In this document: positions 12,278 to 25,675 of the stretch, piece by piece
How the letters are laid out: every line of letters begins with the position of its first letter
How positions within the stretch are numbered: the stretch's first letter is position 1
NCBI GenBank assembly: GCA_037074765.1
Contig: JBAMDO010000088.1
Location: 163,425-227,424, forward strand
DNA: 64,000 nt
Direction of reading: 5' to 3'
From: Mansonella perstans
Taxonomy: Eukaryota; Nematoda; Chromadorea; Rhabditida; Onchocercidae
Program-made: the position numbers and the translations under genes
Notes under the pieces: generated by a model
Told to the model about the DNA's origin: nothing
Database searches by the model: none
What the model saw: the letters and a program-made list of their open reading frames with translations, nothing else

Positions 12278-14397
12278 TTCAGTTCCTGTAATACTGCAAT
12301 ATGAAACGGTAAAAAATAAAAAAGATTTAAGCAACTGAATATTAAAGCAAATTGAAAGAGTCGAGGAAGCCATCTTCCAGAAGCCAGAGAGAACTGTACT
12401 TGCTTTGCTGTTTCCAAATGCGCTCTATATCACTATCCATTGGACAGCCTTGTTTCTGTCACTTTTCATGCAACATTATATTATCAACACAGTAAAAAGA
12501 AAACTGAAGTCCATTTCTGGTAATCCCATTACCATATTCCAATTTACAAAGACTAAAACTTCTTTATTTGTATGATTTTATTGCTAATTTATTTAATAAT
12601 TATCATCCACCGGTACTTCGGCTACTTGATTCATCTTGATTTTTTAAAAAAAAAAATCATTCTATTATGTAAAGTTCGTTGCTAATTTATCTAGTAATTA
12701 CCATCCACCTTTGGCCATTTAATTTACCTTCCCACATTCCACTGGTATTCATCAGTTCACTCAGTGCACCTAATGATATATTTCCGCTTAGGTTAACAGA
12801 TATTGAAGAATGCTCATTATTACTATAACAATCCTACCATTCAGTAGTGCTTCACAGTTTTATTATACTCTAATTATAATTGATTCTTGATTAACAATTA
12901 TGATTTATATAAAATCACCATGATTGGACTAGGATCAGCGGAAATATCCAGTTAGTGTGTTGAAAAATACCACGCCATATTAATCATACTTCTTAACTGA
13001 GTAACAATCATGATTAATATTGTAAAAAAAAGAAACTACTACAGAATGCTACATATTTGTTAAATCATCAATAATTTGGTCTAAAAAATTATTAAACCGT
13101 TTAAGATAAATAAATTTTCAACAGATTATGTCAGGAAAATAAATCTGACTTGAAACGGCGAAGACTTTATTTGAATAGTTACAACGAAATCAATTAACAA
13201 ATTAAAACAAATGACAAATGCATTCCAAAATTTATAAAGCCAGAAAATAAAGGCAGACTGATATGAGATTTGAAAAACTGATCATTTTTTGCATAAACAA
13301 TTTTACCAAAAGAAGGAAGCAAAAATTGCTGCAGCAAAACTTTGCATAGCCTCTGGGAATGTTATTCGATTTGCAATATGCTTCTTGAAAAAAAAAAGAT
13401 GTTTCTAGAAGATAAGTTTTATCAGTGAAGATAAAAACTGAACAACAGCTAATTCTGATATAAATACAAACACAATAAAGTATAACATTTTTTACAGCGG
13501 TACAATTTATACACACTGCGCCTATTTTGATATAAAATCAAAACTGCATTGTAACTTCAGATCAGTAATTTTGGGTTCACTAAGTTTCCTCACACAAACT
13601 GATGAAAGCGATGTAAAATTCAAGTCAATTTACACCACCAGTAAATATCGTTTCCCTGTATATCAACCATTTAACAAGCAAAAATCCCCCCAATATTTTA
13701 CGTAACTTTATGTAAAATGGGCCAGAATTAATCCAAAAACAATTATAGGATAAAAATAACTAAATTTAAAACCGAAAAATAATGTCCGAAATCAGCATAA
13801 ACGAAGTACACAGCAACATTATTCATAGTTCTTCATTATGCTGTTTTCTTTTTTGTTTCCGTAATTCCATGACATATGCCGGATGACGTCGCACATATTC
13901 CACTTGCTCAAATAAACTGAACTAATTTTGATACATGAAAATTTTAAACGTCAAAATTTCAATCGTCTCTTCCCCTCTATAATGACCAGTCTAATATGTA
14001 TATGAAAATTTTTGAAAAAACGTATGTATTTATACATACATATATATATAAATAATAAGGAATTTCATAATACATTCACAGCTAGAGCCATAAATAAAGC
14101 GCCCAGAACAAGGAGACTAAAACAGCCTCCGCATGTTCCAGGCATCCATGTTTTATAATCCTCCGTGAAATGACATTTTGAAAACGTAGCTATCGAAAAA
14201 AATTTCGAAATTTTCAGAAATTCTATGGAAAATGATACGGGTATTATAAAAGACCTTTAAATGCATCAAATCTCTAACTGGTATTCATTAGTACCCACCG
14301 AACTCATAACTGAAAACTTAAATACATGGTTGAAGATAAAACTAAATATATTATGAATATTCTTGGACCATTAAAAGGCCTATACGATGAGAAATTT
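12278..14397. other. Gene-free interval between convergent PTR and EOGT 3' ends
   Basis: AT-rich sequence without recognisable exons. It holds a degenerate direct repeat (about 12581-12610 and 12681-12711, sharing GCTAATTTAT and CATCCACC) and a TACATACATATATATATA run near 14032-14051. The minus-strand open frame at 13232-13516 is low-complexity and unrecognised. Confidence 0.55.
12580..12712. repeat. Degenerate direct repeat pair
   Basis: GCTAATTTATTTAATAATTA plus TCATCCACC is repeated about 100 bases later as GCTAATTTATCTAGTAATTA plus CCATCCACC. The two copies differ at a few positions, so this is an old local duplication in intergenic DNA. Confidence 0.6.
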
Positions 14398-17300
14398 CTA
14401 AAGGGACGGCTTACAACCAATAAAAACCATACGCACCATATTAACAAGCCTTCGAAATTCATCGCGATTGAATCGATAGTTTTGAAATTTTTGATGTAGT
14501 TCACCCGTTTGCGGATGTATACCCTCACCAACTGGAAATACTTTATCACTTTTCACCCATGTAAAATATTTGACACCTCGAAGACGTGCCAGATCCAAAT
14601 AACAATCAGTATCACCACAGTTGTATCTTAAAATATTCGAAAGAAACGATAATCCACCCAAGCATCACAAATAATTAAAATATGAATTAAACCAAGAGAA
14701 CAAATAAACAATACTAAAACTGGCAGATTACTATGTGTTCCTAATAATGCAGTACAATAAATGACTGCATGGTAAACAAAAGTAAGAACCTTCAGAAATT
14801 TTAATAAAGAAAACAGTCCAAAAAAAACAACAGTAAAAATTAAAAATATTTAATTTCGAACTTTTTCATCTTCTCTCTCCTCCTGTTGCTCTTCCTTCTC
14901 CTCCTCCCTTCACTTGTCTATCATAATTCAAAGTTCCAGAAAATGCACAATTATAAATGATTATGATCCAGTCAGTAAGGAAGAAAAGTTATCTAGAGAA
15001 ACATACAATTCGAAGATGACAGCCCAATCCGGTAAAAACAGCAAATGTGTTAAGCCGCTACCATGCATTCCAATAAATATGTCGCTATTATGCGTGATTT
15101 CTAGTTGTTGTAAAAATGTAATGCTCCTATAATATTAAATGAAATTAATTAGGAAAAGTTGATTTTAGAAAAGGAATTAAATTTTAAAAAAACCAGTAAA
15201 GAGTAAAAAAAACCTATTATAATCGACTCGTCTTGCGATTATGCCCGGAATGTCCTTCAAGACTTCCACTAACTGAAATGAGACAGCAACTCTCCAAGAA
15301 GAATATGACAATTAAATTACTAAATTCAATAAAACAAAGCAAGAAAATTGAAATAATATGGTAGCGGTGAATAAGCTGCTGATTGATATTTAACAGAGGA
15401 CAATATTAACACAATCTAAAGTAAATTGACAGTTTAGACACAAGATAATTTCTCAGAATCATAACTACATTCCAACACACTTGTCATCTAAATGGGTAAT
15501 TTTATTTTCCAGTAAAGTCTGCTCATTTCCCTAAAGCTTGATCGTGTTAATACATCTAACTTATTTAAGCGGAAAAAATTCTATCCAAAATAAAAAAGAG
15601 AAAGAAAAAATGATTGGAACGAAAACACCGTTATTAACAAAGATGAATGAGTGTGTTAGTCAAAAATTGAAATGATATTCAAAAATTAAAATTTAGATCG
15701 CAGCAAAGGAAAAAGAGAAAAAAAGTAAGACAACAATTTCACGAAATAATTGTTAATATTTTGAGATTTTTTCAAAATTATTTATTTTCAAAAAAAAAAT
15801 TTCGTTCGCATATTAGCCCAGAGAATTAACAAATAATTAGATGATTAAACAGATCAACTGATCGATAGACACATAGATAAACAGATGGATGTGATGAAAA
15901 AAAATTGGAAAGATAATGCGAAAAAGTGAGAATAAGCACATTTCAAAAAATGTAATTATAGCGAAAAGAAACTCTGCTACTCGCATTACGACAAATGCTA
16001 GTTGCTAAAAGCTGAACAAAATTATTCCAGGTGTTACCCTATCTTTTCGAACAGCGGTCATCTGAATAGGATAGATAGGATGAATGGTGGTAGTAAACTT
16101 TGGATAAGTCTCTGTGTGTGTATATGTGCGCATGTCGTTGTGAATCAGTGTGAACTACTAACAAACTAACCGTCTAACTATTCCATTCTATAAATGCATC
16201 AATAAGTAGTTCAGTGCAAACTTTACATACTTCTTCATTCTCCTTCCATCTTCTTCTCCACCTTAACAGTATACACAATTACCATACTTATAACTTAATT
16301 AAGCTCTTTACATATTTAATTACATCATATTAATACTACTAATGAACAATTTTAGTCATTTCATACCACTCTATACAATAGAACATTTATTATAATATTC
16401 TTTTCCTTTTCAGAAAGAGAAAAAATGCATATGACTAATTAGCAATGTAGTTTTACCTGAAACTTAGCTTATTATATTTATACTGCCATTTATTAAACCA
16501 GCTAATACTTAAAATTTCAGCTTATTTTCTTTTCCCAACTAATTTCCTCAATTTTAATAGTTTTACATTTTTTTTAATCCAAACATTGTCCAAATCCAAA
16601 TTTATTTCTGATCAGTCTTATTAATATTCAGGATATTATCACCTACACTTTATCTTTTACTCATCTACTTTTTAAGCATAGTATTTTTCGCCTTTTCGAA
16701 ATTAATTGTTACAAATATAACTGATCAAATAAAATAGATATTAACATTAAACTTGGATACTATTAACGGATTATCATAACCCAGATAAACTTCATGTAAA
16801 AAATTTGCAGTTTCAAATGGATAAATATATGCCGAAGGAGGGCAATAAGAATGGATTTGTAATGAAACTGATAATGATGATATCGTATTTCATCGCGCAT
16901 CGTTAATCCAATAAATATTTTTGTGATTCTTTCGAATATTATCATAATGGCTGCACCTATTCCATATAGGACTTCTTCAAACAATCTAGTTCGTTGATAT
17001 TTTATATACTTTTTTAATCAGTAGATGTAATCTATCTGCAAGCGAAGCAACTGAAACTAAATTCTTATGGGTTTGGTGCAATTATTACAGTCATTGTTAA
17101 GGATATCTGCTTCTTAGTAAGATCAATAAGTAAAAATACTAACAATAAATAAATAAATAATAAATAAGTTAGAATGTAAAATTGTCGAGTTTCTATGATT
17201 CAGGATTAAAATTCTTTTCCAGCCAGTAGGATCATTCCCACCCACTGTTTATTATCGCGATACTTATGGACTACAGCATTTGATTGATGGTTATGGAATC

Positions 17301-20300
17301 CAACGGAATCATGCAGATTCCATCACGACAATGGAATCAGATGATACTGTAACAACCAAATCTACAGGTATATGTTGGAATTTCGCCGAAGACAGTAAAG
17401 GTGCTAAATTAATAAGTAAAAGCGGAATTCTGAGAAGAATCGAAAACTGGAGATAGCAATCGTAAAGATTAAATATCATAAATAAAGCTGCAAAGAGTGC
17501 CATTTCGGAAACTTGTTTACAAAAGGAGCTACAGAGTATTGGAACATGTTATTTGTAAAATATATGGGTATAAAATTCAAGAATCCTTATCAAATTTCAC
17601 AGTAGTATAGTCCTTCCAAACCTCTAAAAATAGCCGGATGTAATTAGCTCGAAACCGTAAAAATATGCAAAGTCCGATCTACGGAATCCTTTTTTTTCTT
17701 ATGCCATAACTTCATAACAGTTTTTTGTTATTTGTTAACTTCCAGTACGTACAATTGCAAATATCCACAACGTAAACCAGATGATCGAAAGCTCGACTTC
17801 CAAAGGAACCGTCAATTCTCCGTCATTTCATGTACGTTTATTTTTCCTCCTTCCATTGGCTTGAAATACATTTCTATGAAAATATAGGAAAACCGAAAGT
17901 TTTGAATTTGGCGAGAGTTCCGGATGCTATGTTAGGAACAAAAAAGTTATAAAAACTGATTTCATAAATTTCAAATTCCAGATTGATCAAGTGGTTACAA
18001 ACCAAGTTATACTGATGCAAGCACGAACTTTGCTCACTCTAACTTTGGTCGCTCTCGGTGCAGCATTTCAACTGGTAAATGACATTTAATCATTTAAATT
18101 TTAAAATGAAAATTCAAATTAACTTATGATTTCTTTATTGATTTGGTTATTTTACAGATGATATTTGGTATAATATGCGTTTTTTATGATGGCTGCCCAT
18201 ATTACCTCGCCGTTATCGCAAGTATCTTATTTATGCTCAATGCTTCCACTGCATTATGCTTTATAAGGTATAGGCCAACACGGATATTTCTGGTAAGGAT
18301 TTAAAAAAAAAAAGAAAAAACGTCAAAGACTGTCGGAAAAATTGAAATAATTGTGTTATAAAATTATTTGGCTTGAGCCAATAATCTTGTGTTTACGATT
18401 ATTTCGTTGAATGACAAAATTTTAAATTCTTCTTGACTAAAAAATAATTCAGTATATAAAATTATATATATATATAATTGTATATAAAATTCTTAAATGC
18501 AGATGTTGGACTATTGTACAGTACAAATCCTAGATGTAGCTGTTGGTTGCAGCTGCCGGAATATTATAAAGATCTTTTATACGTAGCTGCAATCACAAGC
18601 GCTATAGAATAGGATCTCTCTTTCCTAACACTTTCTAATCTTTGATAAGCTTTCGCTTTCGATTTTCAACAGTCTTGTGCTTCCAGCTCCTATTGTTCAC
18701 AACAATAATTTGGTGTCCGAGGTGAGGTACGATGGCCGCTAGTGCAAAAGAAGGTCTTAACGAAATGGAGGCAACGGATATGAAACCTCGGGTACCAATT
18801 TTTTGTTGTGAACGAAAATATTGGTAACAATGGTGATGATAACATGGAAGTGCGGTGCTTCTTAAAGGTTTATTGATTACGTTAATAGTATTATTAGCGA
18901 ATACGTATTATAAATACAGTTATAGATGAGTTTCTTGTTAGTGAAAAAGAGGAAAATTTCGGGAGTTAAACTGTTGAGTTAAAGGTTGAACAGGAGCTAA
19001 AAGCTAAAAGATTATCGGAAGTCGAATGCTGAAGCTAATCAAGGATTGGTAAATGTTAGGAAAAAGAAACCTATAGCGCTTATGGTTACGTTTAAGATCT
19101 TTAAAATATTCCAGCAGCTGTAACCAACAATTGCATCTAAGATTTGTACAGTAAAATAATCCAACATCTGTATTTAAGGATTTTACATATAGAATTTTTT
19201 AGGCAAAAAGAATTTAAAATCTTATTATTTAAAGAAATAATTGTAAACACAAGATTATTTGGCTTAGGTCAAATAATTTTATAATACAATTATTTTGGTT
19301 TTCCCGACAAAAACTAAATTTGCAAAAATTTTGAAATTTTTGAGCTATGACAGCTAAAAAAGAAATCTTACTCTTTCATCGCATATAATTCTTCGATTAA
19401 ACAATTATAGTATGAATAAAACTAATCTTTAAGCGTAAATCACTATAAATAAATAAGCAAATAACTCTTAAAATATCGCCTACTGATTTGATTTTCCTTG
19501 TAAATTTAACGATTCATGAATCCTGCAATTTTTTTAAGACTTGTATAAATCAAAAAAAAAATAAATGGACAATACATCCTTTTATAAATGATAGGAATAT
19601 TAACGATGTTCATTTTTTAATATTAATGAATATTTTAGATGCTTTGTATTGCGTTTACTAGTATTTCCTTTATTGTTGCTGTGACAATATTTATTTGGAC
19701 AGCATACTTAATCTATGGTGAGGATAAGCAAATAAGAGGCCAAGGATGGTCATTTTATGAGGTTAATGTTTGTTCAATAAATTCGATAACAAATTGTTCC
19801 CTTAGGCTATAAAAAAAAAGAAAAAAATAGAAAATAACACTTCCCAACAGAATGAATGAACATTCATTCATTCATTCGTTCATTGAAATCCGTAGTCACT
19901 TTTCAGGAAAATTTCCTAGAGCTTAATCGAATTGTATCCAATACACGAGTAGCTATGTACAGTTTGCACATGGTACTTTCTCCCATACAAGGTAAAACAA
20001 TGAGCTGTTTTCAAAAACATTATTCCTCAATTTTTTTTTTTTTTATCTTTGAAACTTTAAAACTGTTGAATAAAAGATATGCGGTGGGTCTGGCAACTCT
20101 ACATGTTAATGTTACACAAGTCCAAATTGATAAACTTGGTAAATTCCAGATTAAGTAGTAATTAAACGAATAAGAAAAGTTACTGACAAAATGTTAGAAG
20201 CAAAAAATATAGTAAAACATCAATAAGTTCCAACAAATTTCACGTTTCGACTTTATATTCCATTTTTCGATTTAATATAAAAATATTCTTTTTCAGAAAA

Positions 20301-23300
20301 AGATTATTTTTTCAGCACTCTGCTGCGCTGGGATTTTGAATATACTTTTTAAGAATTTAAGACATATTCAAACTGATCGAATAACACGCGGCTACTTTTT
20401 CACGCAACCTCTTATCGGACAACAGGTTAGAATTTTTTCAAAAGATCGGAAAGAAAATGATTTGTTTCTTTAAAATCTGAGTTTATTGCTAGGAAGGCCA
20501 TGCACAAATTCGATCTTGAAAAATTTTGAAACTTGAAGGATGAAGCAAACAAGTAGCATAAGTGAATATGACTAGATTTGCAGACAGTGCTCGTCCCAAT
20601 TGAATTGAAACAAGTAGAAACATTTGATGAAAGTGAAATCGAAAATGCGTCCGTTGGCGTACAAACAAGCGGTGGATATCAAAGCAATAAAGATAGCTTA
20701 TGAAGTTAGCAAAATGCATTTACAAATATTCCTCCTCAGATATTTTTACAAACCTTTGGTATGAAAAAGAACAAAATAAAAATTTAAATATTTGAAAAAA
20801 TAAACAAATAATCATATTTCATTCAAAACAAATCACATTCAAAACAAGCAGCTAAAAACAAATAATACATAATTCGCAATTATTCACTTACCTCATCTTC
20901 GTTAATTATTTTCCTGAACGAAGTACTTCTCGACAGTAACGTTACGCGAATCTTATCCAATAACGGTCCATTTTGTCGAATCATCAAACGATGAAGGATA
21001 TGACGAGAAAATGCATGAATGAGACCACTTCCTTCACAGCCATCAATCGAAAACAATTTTATAAATCTCTATATTGAATTTTCATTTTGAAAATTTGAGC
21101 TTTATTGTCCCAACAAGAACTTTATAGATAATTGATTAAGAAATAACCAGCTGTGTTGATTACTGATCATAAGAGGCAATCTATGCATTAAAATATCAAG
21201 CTCAATTTGGAATATCAATTATGCTAGAGCTTTTCTAGCATCTATAGTATAGTGTAAAGTACCAGGTGGTGTAATTAAAAAATAGAAACAGTACACCTGA
21301 TGCATACATATATTCGGCAAATTAATCGATAAATAAATGAATGATTAAATTTGTACCACTAAACGACAGCAGAAAAAACTTAGTCAAACTATCCGAGATA
21401 AAAGAAACGCTTAATTTGTAATGGTGAATATCTCAAAAAAAAATTTGCTATTATTCCAATTTGCTTCCTTCTACAAAAATTTGAAGGATTCTTCCTTTAT
21501 TAGAAGTGTGTTCATTACATCTAACACAAATGAAGCAAGAGTTTTTCTTTTCTCCCTTTCTCACATATCAATCCTATCTCCCTCATGAAATTTTGAATAA
21601 TGTAGAGCCAGATCAGTAGATTCAATTAGTTTAGAACTAAAGTCGACATTTTTAAAACAAAAAAGAAAAATTAAAAATTGGACTTACTAATGGCATATTA
21701 TAATACAGACCAAACCTCTGTCGAGCGAGCATCGAAAACATGGCGTTCCGGAAACAGACCATTTTCCCGCCTAGATTGATCAACTCATGAGGTGTATTCA
21801 CCGTAAAAGCACGCCAAGTAGCTCCAAATAAGGAATCTACGAAACCATCAAACCACTAAACATATATCATAAGAACATAATAAACCAATTTCCATTAAAG
21901 TTTTTCCAAGTACAAGCTGGATAAATTAAATCTCAATACGAACTGTTTCTTGTCTATAAATCATAGTTACGTTATTCAAATAAACTATACAGAGTAAGTT
22001 GTGACTAATATAGCTAAAACAAAGAAAAATAATTAGCAAAACAAAACGGACGCAAAACCAACCGTATCCCACCATAGGATATCGATATCCATATCAATCG
22101 AACCATTAATATGTTGGCTTGCATACAAATTGATAAAATCACAGAAGTGATGATACATATTTACTGATGCATCCAGTTTGATCAGCACTGTTGGCTTATC
22201 AAAAATTACATCACATCGATGCTCCGAAATCCGAAAATCAGGATACGACGCGAAATACTCTAGCTCATGAGCCCTAAATAGTTAACACCAATTACAGTTA
22301 TCTTCAAAACACCATCAAAGAGCTATAAAGCAGGAATATCTTTAAAAATTAATACAAAGTTCAATCCTAAAAAAGGAAAAAAAAATTCCAATAGATAAAT
22401 AAATTAGTCAGAAGTGCAGTGATGAGAAAGACTAATACTGTTAGAAGCAAAACTTCTTGAAAAATATCGCCTTCAGCACATTCAAAAAATTACTGACCAA
22501 CTTTGCAAATAACTTTTTTCATCCGCCCTGCTGTGTAGCAATTTTTCGTTAAATACAGCGTTACAGTTTCCACCCACTTGTCCTTTCTGAATTACATCAT
22601 TTCGGTATCTTAAATCCAGAGATTTTTTATGGCAAACAAAGTGATGCAAGCGAGTCACATCGAATAGAAATTCTGAATTAATTTAAAGTACCACAAAAAA
22701 AAAAAAAAAAACAGCTGATTAAAAACGTCACACACCTTTTCGAAGTTTTCGAATTCAAGTTTTTGAAGTCAAAGAAAATATTCCTTGCCCGGCAGAATCT
22801 TAAATGATTGGAGCATTCCAGAAAACTACCTTCCTACAAATAAATTGACTAAATTCCTTAAAATTAACGCATGAAATTTCAATTTAAAGAGTGAATCCCA
22901 CTCGAAAACAACTAAAAATTCGGTAAACCAAGTGAAAAATATTCGAGTAATGATTACTTACAGTATGATTTGAAATGCAGATCGGTTCAATGGTGTAAAA
23001 TTCTTGCGCTAATTTCGGAAAATCGCCTTGTTTTTGAAAAATCTCTAACTGTGATTCAGTACTGCTCCTACCCCTAAAATGTTAAACTGACCGAAAATTT
23101 GACCGATACTCGTTCTTCCTTCACTGGCTCTTCGCTGAGTAATCCAATCAACATTTCAAACACAAAGTTTGATCTATTGCAAATACAACGCTTACTTTCT
23201 ATCTGGTGACAGCTTCTTCGCTAAGCGTTCTTTTACTCAAATCTACTTAATGGAAAAATAACAAACTCCGCAGCATACATTAAATTATATTAAAAAGAAG

Positions 23301-24349
23301 AAATAGCAACAGCTAAAATAGTATAACAATAACAATAAAGCATTTATTTCAAAGTAAGATTGGCGAGAAATAAAAAAAGAGCATATTGAGATTCAATAAT
23401 GAGGCATACTTTTACTAGTAAAATGTAACATAATCAAAGAAAATAAAAACAAAGAATAAAGTTGATATTTTTGTCGGAAAATATATATGAAATGATAACT
23501 TCATAAAACTTAGAACCAACCAACTGTCTGGTTCCGTACATTTCGTTTTTCGCACGGAATAACTGTTTTCCGGATCACAATTTGGCTCATAACCCCAACA
23601 ACGTTTGTTGTTTGTCATATACTAAAATTATACTGACATATAATACATGATAACCATGATTTAAAGAAAGAAAAAAACAAAAAAAATTGTGGAATATAAT
23701 CTGATGGCTAAAAATGTTGAACAAAAGCTACTAAGTGGTCAAATCCATGTCATGTCACATCACGTGCTTCACAGAAACGCCGCGTCAAATGACACAGTAG
23801 TTTTAGAATTAAAGAGTTTTTAAATCAAAACTTAAATTTACAGTAAACTTAAATTGGAACTTTAGGAATAACTAAACTCTGCGCTAATCTGAGTAAATTC
23901 CCCTTCTTTTTACCAATGGAAGACATAACAAAATTACAATATTGTATTTTTTCTCTTTAATATGCACGCAAGATAAAATAATATGAACCACATAGAAAGA
24001 AAAATACAATACTATATAAATAATAATATTCATATACATAAATAATATTTGTATAAATAATAATATTTGTATACAAAAATAATAAATATTAATAAATTAA
24101 CTTTTGTTCAGTTCAACAATGACCCTTTCTAGAAAAAAAGATTTGAGGAATTCATTAGAAAACAACGATAATAATAGTAACCTTTAAACGGCAAATTTCA
24201 TTTTCGAAGCACAATTTGCGTACCGCATTATCTCGGTTTACCCAATAAAGAATATGCTCTTCCGGTAAATGTAAGCTATCGATCAAATTACATCCTTTTA
24301 CTGCTAGTGAAGAAAATAATAGTAATACCAGAAGCATGACTTTATACAT
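14398..24349 (-). CDS. eogt: EGF domain-specific O-linked N-acetylglucosamine transferase (EOGT), 517 aa
   Basis: Eleven exons, all in phase: 24182-24349, 23521-23621, 22962-23073, 22736-22833, 22498-22608, 22063-22273, 21688-21855, 20892-21068, 15214-15272, 15007-15126, 14398-14626. The product (517 aa) compares with 527 in human. It opens with a hydrophobic signal ([16 protein letters not shown]) and HLPEEHI, then [28 protein letters not shown] (about 225-245), [16 protein letters not shown] (about 365-380), [20 protein letters not shown] (about 416-435) and [15 protein letters not shown]. These are hallmark EOGT/AER61 motifs. The family adds GlcNAc to Ser/Thr of EGF repeats (Notch, apical matrix proteins) in the ER lumen. 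It ends in CKPSL without a KDEL-like signal; a GTAAGC sits just before the stop, so an alternative 3' exon is possible. The eighth intron (15273-20891) hosts another gene on the plus strand. A TTTTCAG 13 bases before the ATG suggests spliced-leader addition. Confidence 0.95.
17223..20703 (+). CDS. Four-span membrane protein nested in EOGT intron, family not recognised
   Basis: Eight exons in phase: 17223-17367, 17746-17831, 17982-18074, 18158-18292, 19639-19761, 19907-19991, 20316-20425, 20584-20703. From the first in-frame ATG at 17331 the product is 262 aa; the frame is open back to the TTTTCCAG acceptor at 17221, so an upstream coding exon may exist. There is a polar Ser/Thr-rich N-terminus, then four hydrophobic segments: [60 protein letters not shown] and [21 protein letters not shown] polar cytoplasmic-type tail follows, ending in [11 protein letters not shown]. 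The plan resembles small tetraspan families (MS4A, sarcospan or MARVEL-like) but lacks the CCG motif of true tetraspanins. Function is unknown. In exon G the second of two consecutive CAG acceptors (20315) keeps the frame; the first gives a stop. Confidence 0.75.
18331..19309. mobile_element. Long inverted-repeat (foldback/MITE-like) element, ~979 bp
   Basis: The left arm (about 18331-18700) and the reverse complement of the right arm (about 18950-19309) match over some 300 or more bases with scattered substitutions. Shared blocks include AATAATCTTGTGTTTAC, AGATGTTGGA, TGTTGGTTGCAGCTGC / TGTTGGTTACAGCTGC and AAGCGCTATAG. The ends are TGTCGG and CCGACA. The left arm carries an extra TA-rich insert near 18460-18490. 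The centre has only a 31-codon frame (18733), so it is non-autonomous. It lies in the fourth intron of the nested four-span gene. No clear target duplication was seen. A Mutator-like or foldback origin is possible but not shown. Confidence 0.8.
19849..19884. repeat. ATTC/GAATG tetranucleotide repeat
   Basis: GAATGAATGAACATTCATTC followed by ATTCATTCGTTCATTG. The GAATGAATGAA half and the ATTCATTC half can pair. It sits just before exon 19907 of the nested gene. Confidence 0.7.
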
Positions 24350-24362
24350 TGCATTTTATGTC

Positions 24363-24371
24363 CTGAAAACG
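24363..24371 (-). promoter_or_regulatory. Putative spliced-leader acceptor of EOGT
   Basis: On the minus strand the sequence reads CGTTTTCAG then GACATAAAATGCAATG. It matches the nematode TTTTCAG acceptor consensus and has no paired upstream exon that I can see. An overlapping out-of-frame ATG lies five bases before the chosen start. That SL1 is added here is inference. Confidence 0.45.
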
Positions 24372-25675
24372 AAAAATGTAACTTGAAAAAAATGAATTAA
24401 ACGCGCATTTTTTGCTTTATCATTCCGATGTACGCAAATAATTTTGTTTGTCTCAATAATCTGTAATGGCGATACAAACTAATCAAATAATAGTAATAAA
24501 ATACTTTGAAAGAAAAAGATGGATTTGAACTTTTCTTACATTCAAATTTCAATCAATCTCAATACAGTCAAATTTTTCATTTAAAATAAACAAATTAATT
24601 CAATGATTGTATGATGCTATGAAAGGCAATAGGAAATTGAAAAATGAATTCTGAATTTTAATATGAACGAAGTAACTTATCAGCATTTATTCTAGAGGAA
24701 TAAACTCTTACTATATAGTAAATCTTTTTGATTTCCAGAAATTTTAATAAAAAATTTTACTAATCTTTCAACGTATCTAAATCTCTCATTTCTTTCATCA
24801 TTTTCTTAGCACTTTTTCAATCACAACCTTTGTAAAAATCCTAGCAAGCTTATGTGTTTCTCAAATTTACAACAATAAGCTTTTCATACACATAATATCT
24901 CATCCATCTTTGATTTCTTCTATTACCTTAAAACTTTGCATAATCTATTTATCCTTTCGCATCGTCTACCTCAGCTCAGCAATTATCCGGAAAATGACCC
25001 GGGAAATGATCGGAAAATGACGGTACAGTATATTTCTTAAGGGATGTGAAATAACCGTAATGGCTTCACCGTAATGGCCGACACCATGTTTTACCATACG
25101 GGCAATATTCCAGTATTTGCGGAATCGAATGTTCACATTTTTTTCCATTTTTGTTAGTTTAAACGGTTCGACTTCCTGTTATTTGAATTGGACATAAAAA
25201 TTGGAGTGGAAATGAATTGAATTATGAGGAAGGAATGGATGAAATCAGGCAAAACCGAGACCTGAAATATGGAGGAGAATTAATCTGAAGCTGATTAGCT
25301 GCTTAAACTGCTTAAACGGTAGATAAATTAGAGGAATTACAAAGTGCTTAGAAATAGTTCAAATATCACTTATTTTTCAGTAGCTTCTATTTAGCCATTT
25401 GCTACTGATACTTGAAACTTTTTTTATTTTGTTTTTTTTTTTCATAAATTTTTTTAAAATTCTGTTAGTTATTTGTTGAATTGGAATTTTATGATCTTAT
25501 CCAGCAAATTATAAAATCTTAACTTAAAGTGCGGGAGATTTTAATCTGAACTGTATTTATTTTTTTTCAGTTATAATTCTCAATAAATTTCTTTTTTGTC
25601 TCAATTTTAACTTCTTTAATTAAATTTCAAATCCTAGCGCCTCACAGTTTTGTTGTTTCTTTGCAATTGAAGAAA

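Larger units (their letters stand above)
15273..20891 (-). other. Large EOGT intron hosting an antisense nested gene
   Basis: This intron is 5.6 kb, while the other EOGT introns are mostly below 0.6 kb. The exons either side join in phase (GAAGATGAG to TTAGTGGAA), so it is one intron. It contains a complete set of plus-strand exons of a four-span protein (17223-20703) and the inverted-repeat element 18331-19309. The stretch 15273-17222 shows no exon I can support. Confidence 0.85.

Noticed and set aside
13232..13516. 94-codon minus-strand Cys-rich frame
   Set aside because: Low-complexity AT-rich translation, scattered Cys without a known pattern, no splice signals fitting a neighbour.
16763..16984. 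Hydrophobic 73-codon minus-strand frame inside the EOGT intron
   Set aside because: EOGT exons either side join in phase without it, and it matches no EOGT segment.
20489..20719. 76-codon minus-strand frame
   Set aside because: It is antisense to the last exon of the nested four-span gene, whose frame and splice phases are consistent.
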